From Silene noctiflora (Eukaryota; Streptophyta; Magnoliopsida; Caryophyllales; Caryophyllaceae), in NCBI GenBank assembly GCA_009801015.1, contig VHZZ01006851.1:9614-43359 (forward strand): a stretch of 33,746 bases of DNA, given 5' to 3'. The position numbers and the translations under genes are program-made. Position 1 is the first letter of the stretch. The number at the start of each line of letters is the position of its first letter. A model generated the notes under the pieces. The model made no database searches. It saw nothing but the letters and a program-made list of their open reading frames with translations, and was not told where the DNA came from. Of this stretch, positions 1 to 11,600 are shown one piece after another.

Positions 1-191
1 AAAAAAAAAACAAAAAAAAAAAAAAAATATAGTCAAACTACTCGATTCATTTCCTCAACTCTCACTAATTACCTTTCGTAAACATGAAATCATAGCTTCG
101 ATTAGCTCATTACGCAGCTCCCAAAATATAATCTCAATTCACTTATGATCCCTGATTATGCAATCACAGTAAACTAGACTGAATCAACAAA
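1..191 (+). other. 5' flank / probable 5' UTR of the carboxypeptidase gene
   Basis: A nearly pure A run occupies roughly positions 1-27. AT-rich sequence follows without a recognisable TATA box, up to the ATG at 192. Part of it is probably 5' UTR, but the transcription start cannot be placed and the promoter may lie outside the window. Confidence 0.4.
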
Positions 192-2559
192 ATGACTTCA
201 ATTTGTTTATCCCAATTTGCAATTATCCTTCTCATTGTATTCTCGATTATCTACCCTGCATTTGCTAGAGGGGGTGAATACACTTCCCAGATTCCAGGTT
301 ATGATCCAAATTCCATCTTTCTTTGTTGTTTATGTATGCATTTTATTAGCTCCAATTTTGTTGTTTATCTATGCGTTGATTTGCATTAATTAGGAGCTTT
401 CAACTGGTTTGATCGCGCATATTAACACAAATTATAGAATGAGACAGTCTCTTTACACCATAATTATTGGCTCCGTATCGGTCATTTGTTTACCTTTAGA
501 CCATTTGTGGTGGTGATTAATGGATAACAAGTGTATCATAATAGATGTGTATGATCAAATTTACTCATCAAAAACCACCTTCCTAATATAGGAAGGTAAA
601 CAAATGAATGAGACGCCCTACAATGGAATAGGTAGGTAAACAAATGACCGGGATGGAGGGAGTATGTTTTGGGTTCTTTTAGTAGTGTTTGAAGCATTCT
701 AATAGTTTGAATTTCATATCAAGCCGTAGTAATTTGATTTTTTGTTTAAAGTTTTGAACTTTGGACTACCTAGAATATCTTTTCTTTTTGGGACGTATTA
801 GAAGGTTGTTTCGATTCCCAATGATGCCAAAGACTCGTTCTTTTTCAACTTTGGAATATGATGGAATAGAACAAAGTGGTTAACTAAACCTTCTATGCTT
901 CTTGTATCGTTAAGTGGAGAGTGTTGATGCATTCATTGTATGACACAAGTTCCATCATTTGTCATGAGCAATGATAGCTGTATATCCGTTGCCTGGTAGC
1001 TTTTAGATTAAGGAACAACCTTTTTATGTCTGACATAGGAGTAAGGTTGCGTACAACCGTTCCGGTCCCCTTATCTGCCTTATATGGGAGCCATTGATGC
1101 ACTGATGCAATGTTGTTGTTGCTTCATAGTAAAGGATTTATATACAGCATGACGGATAATACCTGTGTAGTTGAATGGGTTTGAATTGTATTTTAATGGT
1201 GTCTTCAGGTAGGCACTTGTTGGATGATGGTGAATCAAAACCAAGGTATTTGTTGAATTCTTGAAGATCTCATCGGATTTTGATATGTTGACCGAGTAGT
1301 CTGTGTTGATAATCGATATTGTATAGCATGAAATCATTTGACCAAGGAAAAAATAATGTTATTGCAGTGCCAATGTAGCTAAAGGGTACATGAGTAATGC
1401 CGAACTAGAGAACGCTATCATGGCATTTGGAGAGAGATGTAGTAACATTTCACGTATATACAGGTAATAGCTGTGGCATTTGTGGTCGTAATTTTTGCAT
1501 GTCTTCTATTCCATATCGTACATCTAATGAGAGTCAAATCATGCAATTTTGTCTTGCTTTTGGAAGAGGAATATCATGAACTGATGAACATAAAAAGTAG
1601 TTAGAAAGCGTACACTTAGTTGATTCTGCTGACTGAACTTTATTTTTCTCTCCTTGAGGGGTTTCATAATTGCTGCTCAGTATTGGAAGGAGTGTTGGTG
1701 GATTACCTCTGGTATAGTTTTCTCGCGGAGCAATTTTTTGTGATAATGTATTCTGCATTTAATTTGTTTTGATGCACTATGTGATTAAGTGGATGATATG
1801 GTTTACTTGCAGTGGGTAATGGAAATATCCGATAATCCCGGGAGAGAAGAGCCGGAACCTGCATTCAAGGTAAGTTATCTGTCTTGACTCTTGGGAGAGT
1901 TGTATTCATACATAAGCTAGTTGTTCGTCTCAAATTCTATCACATTTCGCTTTGGATACTCTGGGATCAGTGTTGCATGAACCGATATTTGAGTGGAGGA
2001 CTCACTACTGTCTGAGCCATAGATTCAGTGCTAATTTTTTTTACACAAAAAAAGAAGAGTGAGATTGCTGATTGACTCCTTGTGTTGTCAACTTCGGATA
2101 GCATTTGGCTAACATTGTTGGTTAAATGTATGTTGTAGTTCTTGCAAGGTTTTATAGCATGTGTAGCAGTTTGAAAATAAATTTTATAACATTCGATACC
2201 TTATTCTGAAAGGCACAAAGAGCACCGAGGTGACAAGAGCTCGTAAATGATGAGAGTCATGAGACGTGGGACTAAGGAGCGAAGGCCCCAGCTTCATGGC
2301 CACGAGGCGCACCATTTTTGCAAACAAATTTTAATTTTCATAATAAAATTTTATGCAGTATATACTTTTTTAAATTGTAGTAAAGGTTATGTAAATAAAT
2401 AAAAAACTAGGTATAATAGAGGAAAAGGGAAGGACATGGTGAAAAAATTATTGAACTTGTTACCAATCTGCCTAGTTGGCCAGGCTTTGTGCAAATAGCA
2501 CACATAAGACTCCTTGAGGCGTTTTGCCTTCTGCATCAGCAAGCCTCGCTGCCTCGGAC

Positions 2560-2603
<44 letters not shown>

Positions 2604-5600
2604 GTTTATACTATATTAAAGATTCTATGTTAGAAAAGTACTCCAATTATGAGACTTTCAGTGGTGGCAAACCATATATTTAGCCCCAATGAATCCCATG
2701 ATGTACTTTTTTCCATAGTTGTTGCTTAACTTGCTTTCTAAACCTAACTGTTAGAGTGACTGAATTAAAATGCTCATTCTAGTTATGGGATTTGTTAGTT
2801 AAGTGGCTGTGGTTCATTTGAGAACGTGGTTGAGTATGCAATTATATAGTGACCATTTCAAGTTGACTATTACAAAGAATTAGTCATGTAGTTAATAGTT
2901 TCATACCACATGGGTATCTGTTTGTGCATTTCAAATAGGCATATTCTTAATTTTGGGGCCTGTGGGGTTTTAAGTCATGTTTACAATTGCCATTTTTGTA
3001 CTTTATTCAAAAAACATTTAGCTTTGGATATGGTAATGTAAAGAACTACCTAATTGTGCCTTATGCAGTTCATTGGTAATGTTCACGGAGATGAACCTGT
3101 TGGCCGTGAGCTTTTAATACTTCTCGCAAACTGGCTATGCGACAATTATGTAAAGGACCCTTTGGTACTTTCTCGTCTTCTCCTTACATTCCATTGTAGG
3201 CAGTTATACAACTTGTTAATACAAACGTTTTTTGATCTTGTACTGCATTTGAGTTCTTTTAGGTTAGAGAGAACATGGCAAATTGGCAAGGCTAAACGAA
3301 GAATTAAAACTATAGCCAATTCTCAAAATTGGCTTATTTTGATAAAATTGTCCACTATATTATCTCTCATAAGCAACAGTCAGAACACCTTGAAAGTTAA
3401 AAAGTTTAGCAGTGGCACAAAAGTTAAAAAATAGTGAGTTGGATTAACTACAATTTTCAAAACCCCCCTAACATATTTCGAAAAATGTAGAAATCCAATT
3501 GACTGGAGGGATTATAAAAATATATGGTAATTGTTGTGCATTTGTGACTGATAAAGCAAAGTAAAAGCGCATATAATACTAGTGAGAAACAAGTGAAGGA
3601 AAAGTGAGATTTTAGCTAAAGGGCGTAGAGCCCATCACATCAATCCTAGATTGCTACAAACTCTAGTTCTAATCTCATATCCTTTATATCGGGTCTGTTT
3701 AAAGCATTCCAATTGATTTTTTTTTTTCTAATATCTTGCATGGTTTTGAAATTTGTTTCATACAAATGAGTATATGACCTTCAATGGATTTTGCGGTTTC
3801 AGGCAAAGTTCATTGTTGAGAATGTACACCTCCATATACTACCATCAATGAATCCTGATGGGTTTGCTCTTAGAAAGCGGGGAAATGCCAAAAATGTTGA
3901 TTTAAATCGAGATTTTCCTGATCAGGTAGGTTTTGGTTGCCTTTATTTCTCTCATCCTTGGACTTGCCTTCAGTATGGCTAATAACTTGTTCCACTTAAT
4001 TAATCAGTTGAAAATTTGGATTAAGGTTCACAACTCCACTTTGCCCCAAGGGTTGAAAGCTTTACTCTTTTGATTTGCCTACTCTCCAAAGGTTGAGTGT
4101 GTTGGTCCTGGCTGGTCTGGAAATTTACGGGAAGTGGTGGAGATTCATAGCAAGAAAATGCACATTTTTTTTTTGTTAGGTTTCTCTCCTCCTCTCCCCA
4201 AGTCGGTACAGCCTGAAAACGACCCATAAGGCCACAAGGATACTTCGCATTCAAAGTTCGAGTTTTTTTACTTTTTTCCCCCTTTTTTATTATCTAAATG
4301 ACTTACCAAACTGATGGGTTAACATTTTCATTAGACTTGTATGCCAAGCCTTGAATATTGAATCTTGTAAAATATAGTTGAAGCCTTGTGTAGGGCGTGG
4401 TGTAACACCCCGGCCCAAACCTAGGGTCAGGAGCGGTCACTCACGGTAGCTCGCCAGGCTGTGTACATGACCCACAGATCAACACGAGTCCTTTCCAGCG
4501 CATTTTATCCTCACTCATGCGCATCCCGGGAACCTTCCCAGGAGGTCACCCATCCCAAGACTACTCTCAGCTAAGCAAAGCACGCTTGATTGTGGAGTTC
4601 TTTTGCATGGATGACAAGAAAAGAAAGTGCATTTTGTTGATATGAGTAGTACTTTCAATTCCTTTAAGCACTAGTCAGATTTTAAGCCTATCAATGGACC
4701 TCTTCAAGGGGGTACCCCACCCGAATAATGTCTTCGGTTCAGTGGAGTATTACACGTGGCGATTCTAGAATTTAGTGAGTGTTATATGAGACGGTGTTTG
4801 TAGGCATATGACTATATGAGTGTGACTCTAGGACCGTTCATTCATGTGTGTGTACAAGAGATTAAATTCAAGTGGAAGTTTGGTTTATATTTAACTCCTG
4901 TTCTATTTGTTTATATTTTCATAAGAGCTATGTAAACGTTTAAATTTATGATATGGGATATTATCCAAACGTGATATAACTATTGGATCTTTTATTAATT
5001 TTCTCAAGTGCTGTTTAAATGGATTATATGTTTGTGATGTTTTCATAATTCATTTACGTTAACAATACAGTCCTAAAAGGACAGATACAGTTATTATGAG
5101 GAGTTTGATGACCACTATTTTTCTAACTATATCTAATGACCTCAAATAGTTCTTCTCTAATAATGATGTCGAGGATGGAAGGCAACCTGAAACAAAGGCT
5201 ATTATGCGCTGGCTAAGGAGGATACAGTTTACAGCATCTGCCAGTTTGCATGGGGTAATACATCTTTGGCTCTTCTTTATTTATTTCGTTAAAAAATCAT
5301 TGCATTATTGAACTTATGGATTTCTGTGGGGAATAAGTGGAATAGGATGGAAGGGGTTTACTGAATGTTCATTTGTAGTTGGTAGGGAACATTACTCCAT
5401 AGTATTATAAGATGGAGGGTCATATAGTAAGCTGTGTGCTTTAACAAGGTGTAAACCTTATAATGTAACTAGATTAGAGAAGACTATTCCAAACAATTTG
5501 ACCTTCAGTGCTGATGGTTGAATAATCACTTCTTCGAAGCTTCTATAGTTTCAGATTGTTAGTCCTCTATGCAGCTTTTCTTGTTTGGATAAAAAGACAG

Positions 5601-8600
5601 AATACTAGAAGTAGAACTAGATAGCAAAAGTTAATATCTCTGACACACCTCTCCTCTTTTGTGGTGTGTGTCTCTTTGACTCGGTGTATGTGTCTCATGT
5701 TTTTATCTTTACTTGTATGTTTCTCCTTGCTTCTCTTTCCCATGATCACTATTCCCATCTTTACAGTTTACATAAGGAGGCTTTCAAATTGGGGAGCTCG
5801 ATTATACTTAAAATGTAATTTTCTTATGGGTTTATAGTCATATGTGTTATGTTCCTCTGGACGAGTAAATAAGGAGGGTGTTTATTCTTGCGTTCTTCAT
5901 GGCTAGATAGATGGTGGTTCAGATTTCAATGGCTGCTAAAGTCTTTGTTTGTCATATTTTTCAGGGTGCACTTGTTGCAAATTATCCTTGGGACGGCACT
6001 CAAAGTAAGAGGTGAAAATTTTGGAATACTTTCTGTGGATCTTTCTGCTGACTGAATGCTGGCTGCATCTATTTTTACAGAAACATTATCTGAAATGGTT
6101 TGAATGCTGTTTGAAGTACTTGTACCTTTCAGAAAACTTTGGATTTTCGGAATGCCTTATTCTACTGTTCTAAAGTTCAACCTCTACGCGCTTACATTAT
6201 TGTGTATTGTTTAGTATATTTTGAATGCCTCTTAGTTTATCTATAATTAATGGTGGTAAGACAAGTTTCCAATTCCAGTGGGGTCAAACACTCACAGTTC
6301 ATCGGGTTTAGAATATGATGGAATGAAGTAGAACTCTGTTTTACTGTGAAATAGCAGTGTTCAGGCATTTTATGTACTTCTATTATGAGGTCATCCAAAA
6401 ACAGCCTGGCTACATACATATGCACGAGCCATTGAGGCATTTGTGTAATGTTGTTGTTGTTGTGGTAATGATGGTAAGACATGTAGATGCTCTGTGAAAA
6501 GTAATTGTGAATCTTTCTGTGAACTAAAAATGGAAAATTAGCTACTTGTTGCTTAATGAACAACAAATAAGGGTTTCTCTTCAGTTCCTCTCGTGTTGCG
6601 TAATTCTATGAGGGCTCACCTTTTATTAGTCCAACTGAAGATGGGGAGACCAGGAATTCCGTAGTTTCCATTCGACGATATTAAATTCTTGTCTGTAAAT
6701 CTGAAAATCGGTTATAACTATCTAAATGTATTCCTCGGATGAAATAAATCAGTCTCACAAGGCTGGGTATCCAGGAAATGCTATGGTGTATTTGATGCCA
6801 TGCAGTGATTGCAGTCATGATTTCAGTAGCTTTGCATGCGTATCACTTTCCTTGATAGCATGTTTGCTTAACTTTAATATGCGTATTGTAGGAACGTAAT
6901 GGTCATAAAACTATTTTATTTGAAATGATCTCCAGCAGAACCATGAAATTATGGAGCTCTATCACCTTAATACTTTGGTAATTATGTTTCAGGAGGGATT
7001 ACTATGCATGCCCTGATGATGAAACCTTTCGGTATTTAGCTGGTGTGTATAGTCATTCTCACTATAATATGTCCCTTAGCAAAGAGTTCCCTGAAGGCAT
7101 AACTAATGGAGCAGCTTGGTGAGCCATAGGCGGTACATGTTGGCATAATAACTTTTTTGACAAGTATAGTTCGAGTTTTTGACCTATTGAACTTTGGTGA
7201 AGGTACCCCATATATGGCGGTATGCAAGATTGGAATTACATTCATGCGGGTTGTTTGGAGCTGACATTGGAAATCAGTGACAATAAATGGCCCAATGCTA
7301 GTGAGGTTAAATGTTAGCTTTATCTTTATCTCTAATTTAATTTAACAAAGGCTTTAGGTGGTGCATTTTACTATTGTCTAATTTAATTTAACAAAAGTAC
7401 ATTAATATGAACTAGTGATCTACGGAGTAGTTTGCAGAACTAAAAGAAACATACGAGTAACAATCAACATAAGTCCTATAAGGTTAAGGAAATATGGTAA
7501 TTTCCACCTGTTTTGCTCCAAATTGGCAAATTTTACAAACTACCACCTAAAATATCGTTTTCTTTATGAACTAGGGCCCAATTTCTAACTTATATGTTCA
7601 CGTCGCGCTTTTTTCTCGTTCCGATGATGATTTTACTTATTTCCCATCTCGTTTACTAATGAGTCACTGAAACTTATGTTGAATACCCAAAATACCCTTG
7701 TTATATTTTCTCAACCTTCCTCCAACTATCCCACCCAACCACCACCTCCTCCTTATTATATTTTGGGAATGGTAGTAGTAATGGTAATTTGTAAAGGAGA
7801 AATTGTGGCGGAGTAACCAGAGTGAGCATGATGTGTAAATGGTGTCGGGGTTGCCGATTTGTGAAATGATGTCGTTGTTAGTTTTGCTACTGAGGTTTTT
7901 GGTGGTGAGGGAGCAGTTTGGGCAGATGGGTGTGGGGGTTGGTGGTGGGGTAGGGGGTAGGGGGCAGGTGGCGAAACGGGTTGATGAAATTTTTGTTGAA
8001 ATCTCGCTACCACCGAGTGGGGTTGGGTGCTGGATTTCTGGACGTGGTGGATGGGGGTAGAAATGGCAGCAGAGGGGTGGTGTTATGGTTTTTATGGTTT
8101 ATGACTTGATCGTGGTGAGTTAGTGGAGTGCGTGGTGGCCGTTCACCAAAATGAGAGAATTTAGTTATCCTCTTTGTTTTAAACAAGTCCTTGCCCCCCA
8201 TGTTTTTTTTCTTGTTTATTCTTCAAATTGTTTTCATCCTCGTGTTTTCGTCCTTTCATGCCCTAATTTGACACTCACTATCAATGTACTAAATCTCGTT
8301 GTCAATCATGAAATTGAATTGATTGTCTCAGCCTAATCTTGTTCGTTGAGATCGATAGCTCCGTGTGACTTTTTCACAGCCCATATTGGATTCCATGCTT
8401 ATTATTATACTAAGGTTTTGGTCCCAGCATCTCGTTTTGTTTCATACTCTTCTTTTGTGAATCTTTTCAATTAGAGCAGTCTTGAATGGCTACAGCTATT
8501 GATTATAACTGCGTGCTTGCTTCAGGATTTCCTTTTACTTCCAGATTAGGCACATAATATTTTATAGTTGTTGCTCATGATGTTTTTCTCGTTCTTCGTT

Positions 8601-11600
8601 GATTTTTTGGATAATGAACCTCTCACTTTCGTGCACAACATTTGATTAATTGCTTTATGTTGGCTTCTGGATTATTGTGAATCTTTGTGCGTATTTCGTG
8701 ACATCTATAATTGTGCAGCTACCAATAATTTGGGAGTATAACAGAATGAGCATGTTAAATCTAGTAGCAACAGTTGCCAAGGTATGATGTGAAATATTCT
8801 TTTTTTTTTTTTTCGTTTAAATGTTTGTCTGTAAAAGTTGGTTTTGATATGTAAATGTCATCGTTTCCCTTGATTCACTATTTTTTGTCCTTGGAATCAT
8901 GGTTTTAAATATCGGCCATGGCACCAATTTACGACCGATATATCAAGGTTTTAGAGTTTATCACAACCACTTTTTGTAGCGATAATAACAACATTTAGCG
9001 AATATTAGGCAACGATAACCGATACCATTAACCGTTACCGCAAGTGAAACTGGGATTTTAATACAAAGCTTGGAATAGGATTAATAAAGCAAAATGAATC
9101 ATTAGATTGTACAAAGCTTGGAATAGGATTAATAAAGCAAAATGATCTGTTACTGAGACTCGGATGAGGATGCAGGTGTTTGCTAAGGTGTTGCACTTGG
9201 CAGTTCCGTGAAATCGCCATACTTTTGGCCAGAAATAAAGTGTTGAATTGTAGTGTCGTAGCCTTACACACAGCACACAATGAAGGTTAACATTAAAGCA
9301 ACGTAGATTGAGGGTTCCAGCACATGAGTTAGATCACGTACATCTAATCTCTCCCATACCACACCATAGGTTGAACTTTGGAGCCTTTAAGGCAATACAG
9401 TAATGTTCAGCTTAACAAGCTTAGTAATTTATATAGTCTGCTTCGCTGGACATTAAAACAGTCTACTCCCAATTTTATGAAAAGTACCTAAATTCGAAGC
9501 TGATTGATTAAAGAAAATTTTGCATATGGAATTTCCCAGTGAGGTTAACTTCCCAGGATGTTGGGGAAATTGTTTAGCAAACTCTGCAATGTAAGTTATT
9601 ATTTTTGGACAAAAACACTTCCCTGCATTATGCTGACCATCTTTAAGTTTTTTCAAGGAATAGATTCCCAGGCAAAGTACAAGGTCACGAGAAGTCCCAC
9701 GTTAGACCTACTCAATTATCTATTTGACACTTTAGATGCAGTGTGGACATGGTTTAATTCCAGCCTTGTACATTCCTTGAACTTTCAGAAGTGTCTTCCC
9801 ACTCGTTTCGTAGTCCTGGATGAATGTCAGAGAGCTCTCTAGTATATTACAAATTTTAATCTGATATTCGTAACTGACCTTCAATTGATAGCAGCGATTG
9901 AGGGAGCCTTTTGTATTTTGTTATATGCGTTTTTTTGTTTGTTTTGTTAAACTATGCATCATTTCTTCACTACCAATAATAGGTCTCTTATACTTAATTT
10001 TGTAATTGTTTGTAGAATGGAGTCCATGGTAGGATTTTCTCATCAGACAATGGCAAGCCATTGGCTGCCTCTATCATGGTTGAAGGCATTAATCAGACAG
10101 TGAGTTCTTTGGCCCTTGTTGTTTTAAGGAGTATACTTTCAAAAAACATATTTGTATGCTTTCCAAATTCTCCAATCAACTCCTCTATTCAGCAGTTCAT
10201 TTTATTTTCTTCAATTTTTTCCTCAATCCCTGATATTAGTCCTAACCACTTATCGAAAAGTCTGCCCCACAAAGCTGCCCGCACTCCCAAAAGAAAAAAA
10301 GCAAAGGAAAATAACTTGTAGGATTGATGATGGTGGTAAAATTGTGGATCTTTCCTATGGCTATCATTCTGCTACTAAATGTTTGTTCTTATTGTTTTAA
10401 GTTACTAAACCATGTCCATGACCACTGAGTTTTACTGGAGGTGATCACTTTTTTTGCATGGCCGGCCTTGAAAAGCCTGTTTCCATGGGCTGGGCTTGGG
10501 CCAAGTAATTAGTTCCAACCAGTTTGCACAGCCCAGTACTACCTGCGCCATACGATTGATTTTAAGCATCGTGTTGCTCTTTCATGTACAAATTTACCCT
10601 TTCATGTACATTTTTTCATTTTTGTTTCCAAACACTACCCTTCCCCTCTTTACTGTTCTTTGTTCTTTTTCTCATCAAACCTAATTAAATTTCTCTCAAA
10701 TTCTTCAATTATGTATCTTAATTTCTCATAGCAAAACAAGTAATTATTTCAATTTATCAATTGAATACATTAATTTTTGGGAATTGCTTTGAATTTATGA
10801 TTTTTGTCTTTAATTAGGGTTTTGAAATTTTTAATTAGCGTTAAATCCAAAGTACGATTAATAACACGGAATTGTCCGGGCATTAGTTAAATCTATACAA
10901 CATTACATTAACCAATTTACTGCATTGGGTAATTATAATTAATTTGAAGTACGTACAATTGTACACCAAGAGAATCTTCTTTTTTCTCTTGATTTACAGA
11001 TTATGCTCATGACCCTTTGCTTCCAATTTGCTCCTCTATTTTAAGTCATCTGAAAATTTATCAGACTGTGATTTTAGTCTGCTTTATGATCCAGAAATAA
11101 TTTCACAAATTATCAGGGTTGAATGTTTAAAGGGAATTGGGAAATGGAAGAGGCAGTTGAGTTTTGGTGGAGTAAAAGCAAGAGGGGAGAAGATGGATTG
11201 AAAAAAATAAAAAGGGTAAAATTGGAAAATGCGTACTTGATAGAGTAAAATGCGTACATGAATGAGCATTACCCAAGCATTAGGCTTGGTATGGAAAGTT
11301 ATTTAAGCCAGCTTGTTTGACCAAAAATTCAGCTAGCTCTGTACAAGTGTTTGGTAAATTAAATAAGCTACCTTTTTAGCTAGTTTGCTAAACATTTTTA
11401 ATATAATCAACTACCTTATTCCTCACATGCTACTAGGTAGCATTCTGACCCGTGATCATCTCCCCGTGATCATCTCCAAGTTCTAGCTTTCCGTGGGCAA
11501 CTGAGCATAAATCTCATGCATACAGGACATAAAAGTACAACTATTAGAATTTGAGAGGGGATAAATCATAGAGTAATCGTAGTATTATTGATTGTATGTG

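Noticed and set aside
298-389. A short secreted 65-residue protein encoded at 192-389
   Set aside because: The first 35 codons are the carboxypeptidase signal exon. The remainder is read-through past a GT donor at 298.
4534-4602. A 5S rRNA gene on the minus strand
   Set aside because: Only the 3' two-thirds resembles 5S, with an insertion near box A. It lies inside an LTR with TG...CA ends and a target duplication, so it is a Cassandra LTR component.
7756-8013. 85-codon minus-strand frame rich in Pro, His and Thr
   Set aside because: It is the complement of a G-skewed intron stretch with no domain and low complexity. It lies within a carboxypeptidase intron.
9035-9280. Minus-strand frames with a repeated FCFINPIPSFV-like unit
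   Set aside because: The repetition is produced by the 48-bp tandem duplication in an intron. No homology or gene structure supports it.
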